Part shown: positions 1-10,703 of the stretch, piece by piece
How the letters are laid out: the number at the start of each line of letters is the position of its first letter
How positions within the stretch are numbered: the first letter of the stretch is position 1
Source: Phocoena phocoena
Taxonomy: Eukaryota > Chordata > Mammalia > Artiodactyla > Phocoenidae
DNA: 64,000 bases
NCBI RefSeq assembly: GCF_963924675.1
Contig: NC_089222.1
Location: 135,558,281-135,622,280 of the forward strand
Direction: 5' to 3'
The notes under the pieces: generated by a model
Database searches by the model: none
What the model saw: the letters and a program-made list of their open reading frames with translations, nothing else
Told to the model about the DNA's origin: nothing
Position numbers and translations under genes: made by a program

Positions 1-108
1 ATATGTATACATATAGCTGATTCAGTATGTTATACAGCAGAAACTAACACACCATTGTAAAACAATTGTACTCCAATAAAGATGTTAAAAATAAAAGATT
101 ACCTTGAA
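1..108 (+). mobile_element. L1 3' UTR end, cut by window edge
   Basis: The sequence ends with the typical L1 3' terminus: a 'gctgattca..tgttatac' motif, 'cagaaactaacacacca' and 'ctccaataaagatgtt' followed by an A-rich tail. The same terminus appears in reverse complement at the 3' end of the long L1 near 10.7 kb. The body of the element lies to the left of the window. Confidence 0.85.
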
Positions 109-255
109 AACTCTAAATATATCAAATGGTAGAGTTTTTATATCTTTACAATTTTGAATCTTCCAATAGATGAACATGGTAAAGCTCTTGTACAACTTCC
201 ATTACACGAATACCTAGGTATTTGATGTTTTATTGAAGCTACTGTAAATTCCTCA
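109..255 (-). mobile_element. Old L1 ORF2 fragment
   Basis: Read on the minus strand, this resembles the diverged segment of L1 ORF2 represented at 12.45-12.6 kb in the long L1 ('gattcttccaat..gaacatgg', 'cctaggtatttgatg'). It is too diverged to code. Confidence 0.5.
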
Positions 256-505
256 TGTAGGTTCAAGGTTCAAATGTACACTACCCATTTGGTCTGGGAA
301 TTTCCAAGTTGAGAAGTTAATATAAAACTGTTCCCAAGCAGTGATAATATCCCTGCAATGCCTGTCAGAAGGAAATAAAGAACCTCCTTGGAGGGATATG
401 CCCTCAATCCAGGGAGCTCAAGATTGCTAAAGTAGAAGCATACTAAATATGAGTTCACAAACCAACATTCCAAAACATGTAATGAACCAAAGTCCAGCAT
501 GACCT
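256..505. other. Unassigned AT-rich sequence
   Basis: I recognise no gene or repeat family here. It lies between L1 pieces and may be a more decayed part of one of them. Confidence 0.4.
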
Positions 506-1755
506 GGAGTCAGCAGATAAGCAAGTGCGAGATTAGGTCCCAGCAACTTAAGATAATAGAACTATCAAATAAACTATAAAATAAATGTATTTAAAATAAG
601 TACTTAAAAGACAGTATTAAACATATAAAGAGAATTAGGCATTATTAAAAAGAATGAGGCAGAGCTGAAAGAGAATCTAATAATACTAATAAAAATGAAA
701 ACTATATAGTCATTAAATTAAAAAGTCAATGGGCAAGTTAGGCAAAGCTGAAGGAGAATTAGGAAATCAGAAGGTAGAGCAGAGGATATTTCACAGAAAG
801 CAGCTCAGAGAGATTAAAAATGGGAAATATGAATGAGAGGTTAAGAGACAGGAGGACAGGATGAGATTTTCAATACAGGTATAATGGGATTTTCAGAAAG
901 TAAGAAGATAGATAATGGGGAAGAAGCAGTACTCAATGTGATAATGGCTCAACAATTTTTAGAATTGATTAAAGACTTGAATCCTAAAAACCAAGAAGCC
1001 CATTTAAGTCCTGAGCAGAATTTAAAAATATGTATCTGTAGTGTAGAGGGAAAGAAAAATCAAGAAAACTCAAACAATCCAACAGAAGGAGAAAAAGAGA
1101 AAAGAAAAGGTAGGGTAAGGAGAAAAGTACAAAATAAGGCAATAGTAATAAACCTAAATGTATGAGTAATCATAATAAGTATATATGTAGAATACATTAT
1201 TCAAGAGTAAAACAGTAAGGTTGAAAATAAAATAATGAGAAAATATACACCAACAGAATACTAACCAAAAGAGTTAGTGTAGCTATAATAATATGAGACA
1301 AAATAGTCTTTAAGTATGAAAGCACTATTGGGGAGAAAAATAGTCACTACATATGATGAAAGGAACAGTTCATTAAGATGTGTCCACCTGGATTGCACCT
1401 AACAAGATCACCTTAAAATATATCTAGAAAAAACTTATGTAATTACAGGGAAATATTGGCAAATTCACGATCATGGTGGGAGATTTTAACATATCTTCCA
1501 TAGTAATTGATAAGCCAGGAAGACAGACGGTAAGATTATAGGAGATTTGGACAACACAATGAATAAGCTTGAACAATAATCATACCTGTAATTCTATACT
1601 CAGCAGTAGAGCATATATGTGCTTTCTAAGCAAGTATGGAAGATTTATAGAAGTTGACTATATACTAGGCATTTACATTATGAGGCCATTTTATGTAATG
1701 TTTAAAAACTTGTAAAACTATACTATACAATATTTGTGAATATTACACATATTAA
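506..1755 (+). mobile_element. Old L1 (L1M type) fragment: ORF1 region to start of ORF2
   Basis: Around 900-1080 there is a decayed ORF1 carboxy-terminal-like segment (an 'ataatggctcaacaattttt' motif followed by 'gaatcctaaaa..caagaagcccat'). Around 1270-1700 it follows the endonuclease part of ORF2 ('gagacaaaatagtctttaag', 'cacctaacaagatcacc', 'ggtgggagattttaacat'). A 93-codon frame at 884-1165 is a remnant of ORF1, not a host gene. Many stops and indels show that it is long dead. Confidence 0.6.
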
Positions 1756-4060
1756 AAGTGTAAAGCACATGGAAGCCCCAAGTTCAGGCTGCTGTTTTTC
1801 TGGACACGAAAGGAGAAAAGGCGGATGAGAGAAGGACATATTAGGGTATAGCCAACAGTATCTGAAGTGCTTTTAAAAATAACTTAAAGAGAAGAAAAGA
1901 TCAGCTCCCTGTCCTGGTACAGATGGAGTGTACCCTCTAAGACTATCTCTCCCACTAATTATACCCAAAATGCAGGACAGAAGGAGTAGCTACGAGAGGA
2001 CTCTCAGGTAATCGCGATCAGACTGGGGAGGGAAGTAAAAACTTGAAGAATGACTCATTCAGGGGTGAGAGGCTCATTTTTCCCCCCTTTCATGTCCCAA
2101 CTTTGATCAGAAGGCAACTTAGTTGTGGGCAAAAATTCTGAGAGAAATCCTGTCTTCTGGCCAGAAGACTGAGAAAAGGGATGCGGAGCTAGAGAGTAGG
2201 AGAAATTCTGAAGAGGAGAGAGCTGGAGAAGGGGGTCCCCTAATTCTCTGTGTGAACCAACACAAATCCGGGGCTTGGCCCAGAGCTGCATATGCCCAGG
2301 GCAAACCTAAAAGCAGTGCTGCAAAGGCTTTGACAACTGACCTGACAATGGAACCCCACAAACAGAAGACAAGACAGCACTTATGATCTGAACCCAATTG
2401 GATTGACTGCCTGTGTAAATAAAACAAAACAAAAGCCAACATTCTGTAGAGGTTTTTGGTTTGCTTTTGTTTTAAACAGGATCTAGAGTTTTACAGAATA
2501 ATATTCAAAATGTACAGGATATGGTGCAAACTTACTTGACATACAAAGAACCAGGAAAATGACCATTTCTCCAAGGAAAAGGCAATTAATGATGTTAATC
2601 CTGAGATGGCCCAGCTGTTGGAATCATCAGACAAATACTTTGTTATTAGAATCATGCCCATAAAGTAAAGGTAAACACTCTCAAATGGAAAGACATAAGT
2701 GGTCAGTAGATAACAGAAACCACTGAAAAAGAGCGCAAGAGAAGTTTTAGAAATGAAAATGGTATCTGAAATTAAAATATTCATTGAATGAATTCAGTAG
2801 CAGAGTGGAGGTGGCAAAGTCAGTGAACTTGAAGACAGATTTAAAAAATGATCAAATCTGAAGGATAGAGAGAAAAATGATTAAAAACAAATTTAACAAT
2901 CTCAGGGAGCCTGTGGAATAAGATCAAAAGTTCTAATATTCTTGTTGGAGCACCAGGAGGAGAGAGGAAAGAGATTGTAGCGGAAACAAAATATGTGAAG
3001 AATTAATTGCTGAAACATCCCAAATTTGGTGAAAAACATATATTTGTAGATGCAGGAAGCTCAACAAACCTCAAACAGGATAAACAAAAGGGAATCATGC
3101 CTAGATATATCATAATCAAACTGTTGGAAACCAAATACAATGGAAAATTCTGGAAAGCAGCCAGAGATAGGTAACATATTGTACATAGGGGAAAAATGAC
3201 TCATATGACTGAGGATTTGTCACCAGAAACTGTGGAGGCCAGAAGATAGTAGAATAGTAAAGTGCTTAAAGAAAAGAAATGTTAACCCAGAATTCTATAT
3301 GAAGAGAAAATATCCTTCAGGAATGATGGTAAAATAAAGACATTCTCAGATTAAGGAAAAGTAAGAGAATTCTTTTCCATCAGACTTGCTTTAAAATAAA
3401 TGCTAAAGAGAGCTCTATAGGCCAAAGGTAAATCATATCAGAGGGAAACTTGGAACTTCAGGTGTGAAGGAAAAGCAAAAGAAATGTAAACATCCGGGTA
3501 AATAAAATAAACCTCCTCTTAAGCTCTTCAAGTATGTTAGAAAGCAAAAATCATAACATTAGTGGGGTTCTCAGTGTATTTAGAAATGTTACATATGACA
3601 ACAATTGCAGGAAGAGGGGAGAGAAAAAAAGATGTAGATGGTTGTAAGGTATCTACATTTTACTAGGAAGGGGTAAAATATTAACTTGAAGTAGATTATG
3701 AAAGGTTAGAAATGTATATTGTAATCTCTAGAACAGCTACTAAAAAAATAGATGAAAAGATATAGCCAAACAGTCAACAGATATATTAAAAAAAATAAAA
3801 AATTTCAAATAGTCTGAAATAAAACGGGTAAGAGGGAATGAGACAAAAAAACAGAAGGTACAAACAGAAAACAAATACTACAATGATAGACTTAAATCTA
3901 ACCATACTGATAATTACATTAAATGTAAATGAGCTAAACACACGAATTAAAAAACAGAGAGTGTCAGATTGGATAACAAAGAAGACCCCAAAATAAGCTG
4001 TCAACAAAAAAACCCCAGTTTAAATGTAATGACCTAGGTTAAAAAAAAGGAAATGAGATA
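1756..4060 (+). mobile_element. Second old L1 (L1M/HAL1-like): 5' region, ORF1 remnant and ORF2 start
   Basis: From about 2480 the order is that of an old mammalian L1: a 5' region with 'caaagaaccaggaaaatg', an ORF1 carboxy-terminal region at 2900-3480 (contains 'catcataatcaaactgttgg' and 'acccagaattctatatgaag'), an inter-ORF spacer, and the first codons of ORF2 at 3895-4010 ('aattacattaaatgtaaatg', 'gtcagattggataacaaag'). The part before 2480 is less certain but fits an L1M 5' UTR. The order shows it is a separate element from the one to its left, because ORF2 sequence there precedes ORF1 sequence here. No frame is intact. Confidence 0.65.
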
Positions 4061-4149
4061 AAGCAAATAGGATAAAATAATAAAACCAGGTGGTAGGTAC
4101 CTTTGAGTTAATTCTATTACTTGTTATTATACTATACTGTGTGAAATAT

Positions 4150-4310
4150 TTATAATAATAACAAAAGGAGTTTGGAAAAATAAATTTTCTCCAAAACCTT
4201 CCATGATTCCCCTTGCCTCTGAGATAAAATCATATATGATCTCAAGATGTCTGGCCCAAATCTGACCATCCCATCTCATTTCCTTGTAGTCCCCTATATA
4301 ACTAGACCAG
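4150..4310 (+). mobile_element. L2 LINE fragment, part 1
   Basis: This resembles the L2 3' region ('ttccatgattccccttgcct..gataaaatc', 'tctggcccaaatctgacc'). A matching continuation of L2 appears at 4884-4985, so the copy seems split by the MIR and the DNA-transposon remnant between them. Confidence 0.5.
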
Positions 4311-4311
4311 T

Positions 4312-4548
4312 GTAGGGGCTAAGTGCCTAGGATTTAGAGTCAGGAAAACAGACCTCAAATTCCACTTCTTGCTGGCTGAGCATGGACAAAGAACTCAACC
4401 TCTTTAAACCTCAGAAGGCTTCAACTGTATAATACGTATACATTACCTAAACCTAAGAGTTTTATTTTGAGGAAAAATATAATATTGTACCAAAGTACCT
4501 GGCATGTTTGGCACGTTGCTCAATATATATCAGCCATTATCAGCCAGA
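4312..4548 (+). mobile_element. MIR SINE
   Basis: It follows the MIR order: 'ggatttagagtcaggaaaac', a degenerate 'tccacttcttgctggctgag', 'ctcaacctctttaaacctca' and an end resembling 'acctggcatgtttggcac..caatatatatcagc'. Diverged, no target duplication visible. Confidence 0.65.
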
Positions 4549-4609
4549 TTGATTCACCTGCTGTTTTAAAAACTTACTGTATATCATCTTACCTCCCTGC
4601 CTTTTCTTA

Positions 4610-4882
4610 CTAACAAATTGCAGATTGCAACCTATATTAATCGATAGTGAAATCCATTAAGTGGATTATGACCAGCGTTTGAAAAAAATAGGAATAAAAA
4701 CGATATAGAATAGAATAGAATGAGATAGAATGGAATGGAATAGAACTGAATAGGCTAGAATAGAATAGAATTTTTAAAAAGTTGAACTGTGTGTAGTTAG
4801 GGTAATTATTGTTTCTGGGTATGGGTGTAAAATCTCTTTCTTACTGTGGGTTTTGGCCAAAAGGAGTTTGAGAAACACTGGT
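4610..4882. mobile_element. Probable hAT-type DNA transposon remnant with internal GAATA repeats
   Basis: The unit begins near 'agattgcaacctatattaat' and ends with 'gagtttgagaaacactgg', an end style typical of hAT-group elements. The middle (4702-4770) is a run of TAGAA/TGGAA pentamers, which I believe is part of the family and not an independent insertion. Family name not assigned. Confidence 0.4.
4702..4770. repeat. (AGAAT)n pentanucleotide repeat
   Basis: Imperfect tandem pentamers with A-to-G variants (tagaa, tggaa, tgaga). Simple low-complexity tract. Confidence 0.8.
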
Positions 4883-4883
4883 T

Positions 4884-4985
4884 TCCATGATTCCTTTGGC
4901 CTGGAATGATGAGCTCCTAGCCCCTCTCCAGTGGCTACTTTCAAGACCCACTTAAGACCCACCTTCTCTGAGAAGTCTTCACATG
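4884..4985 (+). mobile_element. L2 LINE 3' region, part 2
   Basis: Matches the L2 3' region pattern ('ggcctggaatgatgagctcc', 'ttcaagacccacttaagacc', 'ttctctgagaagtcttcac'). Likely the continuation of the fragment ending near 4310. Confidence 0.55.
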
Positions 4986-5395
4986 ATCCTCACTGCTGTG
5001 GGCTGCCAGTTCTGGAATGAGTTCTCAGCTCTGGACCGCTCCCCCACCCCATCCCACTATGGAGGAAGCCATTTGACATCTACCTGCAGTACAGCCTCAG
5101 TTCTGATTAGGGTCAAACCTGCTTTTGTTGACGGTAGTTTCTGAAGCTCTGTGAAGCAGTTCTGAGGATATAGAGTAAACCTCTGGCCTTACATTCCAGA
5201 CTTCTTAGCTAGGTTTCTGTAACTCTGCCCTCATCTCTGCTTTGACTCTAGTTAACAGGATTTATAGACCCCCAGCATTGAGCATGTGTGGGTGGGAGGC
5301 TCTCAGGGTAGTAGTGTGGCTACCAAATAGCGAATGCTTAGGCAGCTCTTTCCTGCTCACTCCTGAGGTGGCCCTATGAAGGGTGGTCCTTGCCT
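4986..5395. other. No recognisable feature
   Basis: Moderately GC-rich single-copy-looking sequence. No open frame, repeat or motif that I can support. Confidence 0.5.
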
Positions 5396-5995
5396 TTGCT
5401 CCTCTAGAAGAGAACTAGCGAATAACGCATAATTGCCCCAGCAGAAAATCAGGGTTAGGTTCCTGCAAGCCTCTGGTCACAACATTTTCATGGACACAAC
5501 ACCTAACCTTATTTTATGTGTGTTTCTGTTTAAAGACACCATGTATAATACACGTTGTTGACTCACTGACATTGAACTCATGCCTAACAGAAGACCACAA
5601 GCCTGAAGAAGCTTCTCTAACATACGTCTTTTCTCCATAAGGCCCATCCCAGCCTTCTTGTGTGTAGAGACAGTAGACAGCATCTCAGTTGTGTGCTTGG
5701 GGGACACTTTAACAGTGAGGTCACCAACAGAAAGTGACAAATGTGAAAAGTGTGACAGTGAAGAGCCCAGGAAAGGGACACTTGTTTACAGCCCGAGAGC
5801 CCTGCCTTGATCAGCCTCCCCGGGAACGTATGCAGAGGTGACACAAACTCTTCACTCTTTTGAGCATGCACCCGTCCTCTGTGCGTGACTGGTCATGAAA
5901 CCACCACGGGTGTTGATTTGGGGGTTACAAATACATTTTAGCAAGTAGGAGAATTTCAAATATGGGATCCATGAATAATGAGGATCGACTTTAGA
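5396..5995 (+). mobile_element. Unassigned old interspersed repeat, possibly a Tigger-like DNA transposon
   Basis: The stretch has the texture of a known mammalian repeat: 'ggttcctgcaagcctctggt', 'cattgaactcatgcctaaca', 'agacagtagacagcatctca', and an end 'gaataatgaggatcgacttt' that resembles the terminus of pogo/Tigger-group elements. I cannot assign the family, and the short minus-strand frames inside are not gene-like. Confidence 0.35.
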
Positions 5996-6262
5996 TCCAG
6001 AGTCTGTTTGCCTAGCACCCAGGGTAGGGGAGCTGATCAGACGGCAGTATATACAAGCATGGCCCTTCCCTCATGGGGCCTGTGGACCGCTGTGGGAGAA
6101 TAAACACAAGCCAACAACAAACTAGTACGTCTATCCTTTCAAACTGTGCAAAGTGCCATAAGGGATATGGAAGGGTCCAGACCCCTCTGAAACCAGACGG
6201 GTTAGAGGAAGATGGTACAGAGAATGTTCTAGGCTGTGGGAACTGTACATGCAAAGGCCCCT
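5996..6262 (-). mobile_element. L2 LINE fragment (minus), part 1
   Basis: Reads as reverse-complement L2: 'catggcccttccctcatggg', 'gggagaataaacacaagcca', 'gtgggaactgtacatgcaaa'. It is interrupted by about 110 unassigned bases before continuing at 6375. Confidence 0.5.
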
Positions 6263-6374
6263 AGATGGGAAAAAGCTTACAGTCTCAAGCTTCAATTCAA
6301 GTCCTTCCTACTATATCCAGAATCGTTCACTTTTCACCACCTCCTTGGACCACCCTGCCCCTAGGAATCAAGGG

Positions 6375-6720
6375 AGAACAGTGTGGCCGCAGCACAGAAG
6401 GGAAAGGAAGTGGCCTGAGACGTTGGCAGGGGCCAGATCATGCAGGACTTGGGAAGCCCTGGAAAAGAGTTTGGCTGACCCGGAAATGCAGTGAGAAGCC
6501 ATATAGATGTAGGTTTTAAACAAATGAGTGATGAGATGTGATTTATATGCTAAGACCAGGTACTCTTGAGAAGAGGAATCATCAGGGGCAAGTAACAGCA
6601 AAGGTGAGTTCTGTGGTTGTCCCTGGGGTGCTGGTAATGAAGAAGGAAAGGGACAGTGGATTTGGAAGGTATTTCAGAGGTAGAAGGGACGGGACCTGCT
6701 GGTGGGTGCGAGGTAGCACG
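6375..6720 (-). mobile_element. L2 LINE fragment (minus), part 2
   Basis: Contains the reverse-complement L2 signatures 'ggggccagatcatgcaggac', 'tgagtgatgagatgtgattt' and a 'ggatttggaaggtatttcag' segment. Head-to-head with the plus-strand L2 that begins near 6930. Confidence 0.55.
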
Positions 6721-6929
6721 TGAGAGGTCAGGGAGCAGCCCTGGGGCCCTCCGCACTTGGCCTCGTGGGCTCCGCTTGTCCTGTTCTTGGCCAGTCTGTC
6801 TTGTTTCTTCATCCTCAATCCTCCAGGCTTGGCCCTGGCCACACCCCACATTCTGACACCTGACTTTGAACTCCTTTCAGATTTACTGTCTTTGTCTCTT
6901 TTCCATTCTCGTCACACAACAACCAGTTC
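6721..6929. other. Unassigned spacer between opposed L2 copies
   Basis: No repeat or gene recognised. It may be decayed L2 on either strand. Confidence 0.4.
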
Positions 6930-7319
6930 TGCTTGGAGCTTCTGTGTGTGTCTTATCTCCAGGTGGACTGAAGCTCTCGGAGGGTCCTTTCCTCTTGTGT
7001 CCCACATCACCTCTGAAGATGTCCACATAGGTATCTCCCTCCCCCAACTCCAAAATTCATATCTCCAGCTGCCTACTTGGTGCCTCTGTTGGAACAACTA
7101 AGACATAACCTGTCCAAGACTGAGCTCCTAAGATGCTTCCAAACTGCTCCTCCCCACACACGTCTCTTCTCAGTTGATGGCAACTTTATTCTCATTATTC
7201 AGGCCAAGAAGCTTGGAGTCATCCTTGTTCCTCTCTGATGCCCTTTCCTTTGGGCTCTACCTTCCAAATGCATCTGCAGTCTGACCACTTCTCACCATCT
7301 GCCCGTCCCACCCTGCTTT
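6930..7319 (+). mobile_element. L2 LINE, 5' part
   Basis: Plus-strand L2 RT/3' region with signatures 'tccagctgcctacttggtgc', 'gtccaagactgagctcctaa', 'aagcttggagtcatccttgt' and 'ctgaccacttctcaccatct'. It is split at 7320 by a CHR SINE and continues beyond it. Confidence 0.65.
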
Positions 7320-7591
7320 TTTTTTTTTGGCTGCTTTGGGTCTTTGTTGCTGCGCGCGGGCTTTCTCTAGTTGTGGTGAGTGGGGGCTACCCTTTGTTGT
7401 GGTGTGCGGGCTTCTCATTGCGGTGGCTTCTCTTTGTTGCGGAGCACGGGCTCTAGGCACGCAGGCTTCGGTAGTTGTGGCATATGGGCTTAGTTACTCC
7501 ACGGCATGTGGGATCTTCCCGGACCAGGGCTCGAACCCGTGTCCCCTGCATTGGCAGGCAGATTCTTAACCACTGCACCACCAGGGAAGTC
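7320..7591 (-). mobile_element. CHR SINE (tRNA-Glu-derived, long type), minus strand
   Basis: On the minus strand it reads head 'ggacttccctggtggtgcag', a box-B-like segment, the tRNA-unrelated body and an A-rich tail (poly-T at 7320-7329 on the plus strand). Imperfect target-site duplication: cccaccctgcttt at 7307-7319 and cccaccttgcttt at 7592-7604. It is inserted in an L2. Pol III-derived and non-coding; the frames that cross it are artefacts. Confidence 0.9.
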
Positions 7592-8093
7592 CCCACCTTG
7601 CTTTAAGCTACCACCATCTGTCACTTGGATAATGAGGATGGCCTCAGATGGAGTCCTTCAGATCCTTCTCTTCTCTGACATCACCAGATGTTGCTCTGCC
7701 CTCCCTAACTCCCCTCCCGCCCCGTGCTCTTTGGCATGGTGGGCTGGCTCCCACTCAGAGCCTCTGTATCTGCTGTTCCCTCTGCTTGGAAGTCTTTCCG
7801 CCACATACCTGCGTGGCGCATCCCTTGTCTCTTTGAGTCCTTATGCAAATCCCCCTTCTTGGTGAGCTCTTCCCTGATCATCCTAATGAAAATAGCAAAT
7901 AACCCCCCTTTCCTAACCCCCTACCCCACCTTCCTGATCTATTTCCCCCATAGCACTGATGATCTTCTACTATTCTCTATTTTATTATTTATTTTATTTA
8001 TTGTCTATCTCTTCTTGCTGGAGTGTAAACTCCACGAGGGTAGAAATGTTTGTTTATTTTGTCACCATTGTGTCCCTGGCTCCTAAAACACTG
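7592..8093 (+). mobile_element. L2 LINE, central to 3' part
   Basis: L2 signatures follow in order: 'taagctaccaccatctgtca', 'tgttccctctgcttggaagt', 'cccatagcactgatgatctt', 'tattgtctatctcttcttgc' and 'gagtgtaaactccacgaggg'. The last L2 bases resume at 8257 after a nested repeat. Confidence 0.7.
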
Positions 8094-8256
8094 CCAGCAG
8101 AGCCAGCTTCATGGCCAGCCTGTGCAGGCATGTTGGCCTTGTGCTCACAGGGCCCTGCACTTGGTTTAATGCTCTGCCATCCATATCTTGAAATCCTTAA
8201 TACGTTTTGAATAAACCCTCTCACCTATTTCCATTTCACATGGAAATTATGACGGC
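8094..8256. mobile_element. Unassigned repeat nested in L2
   Basis: The segment with 'cagggccctgcacttggttt' and 'atcttgaaatccttaatacg' interrupts the L2 3' end and looks like a known mammalian interspersed repeat, family not recalled with certainty. The L2 end (ggcacacagtcggcactcaa) resumes right after it. Confidence 0.4.
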
Positions 8257-8292
8257 CAGGCACACAGTCGGCACTCAATAAATAATTCACCC
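8257..8292 (+). mobile_element. L2 LINE 3' terminus
   Basis: Short stretch ending 'cactcaataaataatt', the usual L2 3' end. It closes the L2 copy that starts near 6930. Confidence 0.6.
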
Positions 8293-8869
8293 CTCTGCCA
8301 GGTGGAGTCCAGTTTTAAGTTATCTCTGAGGAATGAGAGGCCGTGCTCCACGAAGAAGGACTTTTAAACCTCAGGAAGCAAGTGGTGAGGCCCTGGGATA
8401 GGCAGGGACCCCAAAGCCCTGAAGTTGCCCCCAAATCTGTCCACAGATCAAGCCAGGCCCCAGAGAATAGAAATGGAAAAATAGTCCTACTTTTGGCCAC
8501 AAAGTCTAGAAAGCCATGAAAAGCTAGGGAAATCCATTTTGAGTGACATCTTTTAGAAAGAAGAGAAAAGGAAAGAAGTTAATCATAGGATGAGTTTTGT
8601 TAGACAAAACTGGCAATTCAGGTAGAAACACACATTTAAAGACTCCTGAGTATGCACAGATGACATCTCATGGGGGTGGGGTTAAGCCAGAATTTACCGT
8701 CTGCATCCTTGGTAACATACAAGCTAAAAATGGGGACCAGATTTAAGTTATGAAATACACAGAAGACCAATGCTACAGGAGCCAGAGGAAACATGGCAAT
8801 TCCAAAGCTTTGACCTTGGCATTTGTCTTCGTGATTTCATTTGAAAACGGAGTATGCCTGAAATTCTCA
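8293..8869. other. No recognisable feature
   Basis: No repeat family, gene or regulatory motif that I can support. Confidence 0.5.
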
Positions 8870-9062
8870 GAATTTACAAAATTTATGAAATACACAAGAA
8901 TATGATATAGAATATAAATATGATAATAATCAATAAAAGTATAAAAATATTCTCTACATAAGTATAAATACAATGAGTAATAATATGACATATAATATTA
9001 TGTAAGGATATAACATATAAAGTAAGAAATAGGTATAAGAAATAGAAGTATTGAAATTGTGA
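8870..9062. repeat. AT-rich low-complexity tract
   Basis: Almost pure A/T with recurrent 'ataatat', 'aagtataaa' and 'gatataaca' words. The minus-strand Tyr/Ile-rich frames over it (8773-9077) are composition artefacts. Confidence 0.75.
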
Positions 9063-9084
9063 GCTGGCTCTTTTCACTCAGACC

Positions 9085-9500
9085 CACTTTCCTATGGTAT
9101 TAGGATGCTTTAATTGGCAAGTAAGAGAAAGTGAACCCAGCCTAGCTTAGGACAAAGGGGGATGTTACTTATTTATTTATTGCTTCTGCTCGGGAATGAG
9201 CAGGGTTGGGAGTCTGTCCACCTCCGCTTGGTCCCTGCAGCTTGGCTCTCCCAGGCATCATACCTTCCGGCTCTGTCTGCAGACCAGCGTCCTCTGACCA
9301 GAGAAACGTGATGCCTCACTCCCAGGTCGCTATGGCTTGATGCCCAGAGGAGCAAAGGAAGCGTCTCTTTATCCCAGCAGGGACATGTGAAATTGTGGAC
9401 GAGCTGGACGGCCCTGCTTGGTCACATGCCTCTCCCTTGGCCTTCCAGGTTGGCAGGAGCCGAGGGGGCCCGTGATTGGCCAGACCTGCGCCATTATCAC
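9085..9500 (+). mobile_element. Unassigned old interspersed repeat
   Basis: The pattern (a 'ggcaagtaagagaaagtgaa..ccagcctagctta' start, a GC-rich middle and a 'ggtcacatgcctctccc..gtgattggccag' end) matches a common mammalian repeat with a CCAAT-type tail, but I cannot name it safely. Confidence 0.35.
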
Positions 9501-9784
9501 TACCTTCTCAGGGGGCACTGAGGCTCAGCCCTGCAGAACCACATCAACTTGGGGAGAAGCAGCTCCTCAAAGGAACAGGGAAAGGAAACAACAATCAAAA
9601 TCTGAGCCTTTTTCCCCATGCTAACAAAAGACATTTTCTCTCTGAGGCTGATACAAAGCACTGCTTCTTAAAGAATGTTTATAGAGCCCTTTCGCCTGGA
9701 TATTTCCACAATCCAGGTATTGTGCTTTCCAGTCAAAGACTTGGATGAAAAATTCCCCAATCTAAAGATCAACTTATTTTTTTA
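9501..9784. other. No recognisable feature
   Basis: Sequence left of the nested L1 block. No gene or repeat recognised. Confidence 0.45.
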
Positions 9785-9817
9785 TTTAGGGAGCGGTTGA
9801 TAAAATGTGGGCTCTGA
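9785..9817 (+). mobile_element. MIR SINE head, split by L1
   Basis: The segment 'gagcggttgataaaatgtgg' plus 'gctctga' fits the start of a MIR whose remainder lies at 18793-18985. The L1 insertion duplicated 'tgggctctga' (9808-9817 and 18793-18802). Confidence 0.5.
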
Positions 9818-10689
9818 CATTAAACAAAAAACTTCTGCACAGCAAAGGAAACCATTAACAAAATGAGAAGGCAACCTACTGAATGGGAGAAAATGTTTGC
9901 AAATCATATATCTGATAAGGCGTTAATATCCAAAAAATATAAAGAACTCATACAACTCAATAGCAAAGAAACAATCAGATTAAAAAATGGGCAGAGGGGC
10001 TTCCCTGGTGGCGCAGTGGTTGAGAGTCCGCCTGCCGATGCAGGGGACATGGGTTCGTGCCCCGGTCCGGGAAGATCCCACATGCCGCGGAGCGGCTGGG
10101 CCCGTGAGCCATGGCCGCTGAGCCTGCGCATCCGGAGCCTGTGCTCTGCAACGGGAGAGGCCGCAACAGTGCGAGGCCCGCATACCGCAAAAAAAAAAAA
10201 AAAAAAAAAATGGGCAGAGGATCTGAAGAGACATTTTTTCAAAGAAGACATACAGATGGCTGAGATATACATGAAAAAATGCTCAACATCACTAATCGTC
10301 AGGGAAATGCAGATCAAAACCACAGTGAGATATCACCTCATACCTGTTAGAATGGTTATTATCAAAAAGAAAAGAAATAACAAATGTTGGCCAGGATATG
10401 GAGAAAAGGGATACTCTTGCACTTGGTGGGAATGTAGATTGGTGCAGATACTATGGAAAACAGTATGGTGGCTCCTCAAAAAACTAAAAATAAAACTACC
10501 ATATGATCCAGCAATTCCACTCCTGGGTATTTACCTGAAGAAAATGAAAACAATAATTTGAAAAGATATATGTGCTCCCATGTTCACTGCAGCATTATTT
10601 ACAATTGCCAAGACATGGAAACAAAGTGCCCATCAACAGATGAATGGATAAAGAAAGTGATTATATATATACATATATATTTATATGAT
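9818..10689 (+). mobile_element. L1 ORF2 3' part (plus strand), left piece
   Basis: 5'-truncated L1 that begins inside the ORF2 C-terminal region ('aacttctgcacagcaaagga') and runs through the conserved 'ccatatgatccagcaattcc' and 'atggaaacaaagtgcccatc' segments. It is interrupted by a CHR SINE (9997-10204) and then by the 7.5-kb L1; its 3' end lies at 18237-18792. A 232-codon frame (9863-10561) runs through L1, SINE, A-tail and L1 again by chance. Not a functional gene: it lacks the start and most of ORF2. Confidence 0.85.
9997..10204 (+). mobile_element. CHR SINE (short type), plus strand
   Basis: It begins 'gggcttccctggtggcgcag', carries the box-B-like 'gggttcgtgccccggtccgg' and ends '..cataccgc' plus a pure A run. 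Clear target-site duplication 'aaaaaatgggcagagg' on each side (left about 9983-9997, right about 10205-10220). High identity to the copies at 21.7 and 27.5 kb suggests a fairly young insertion. Its host is the plus-strand L1. Confidence 0.93.
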
Positions 10690-10703
10690 CTCATGTTTTC
10701 TTT
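10690..10703. repeat. Target-site duplication, left copy, of the long L1
   Basis: 'ctcatgttttcttt' here is repeated exactly at 18223-18236. The pair brackets the minus-strand L1 and marks its integration in the older L1. Confidence 0.85.

Noticed and set aside
9997..10204. tRNA gene, from the box A and box B like motifs
   Set aside because: The motifs belong to a tRNA-derived SINE; there is no cloverleaf or mature tRNA 3' end. The same applies to the other ten CHR copies.
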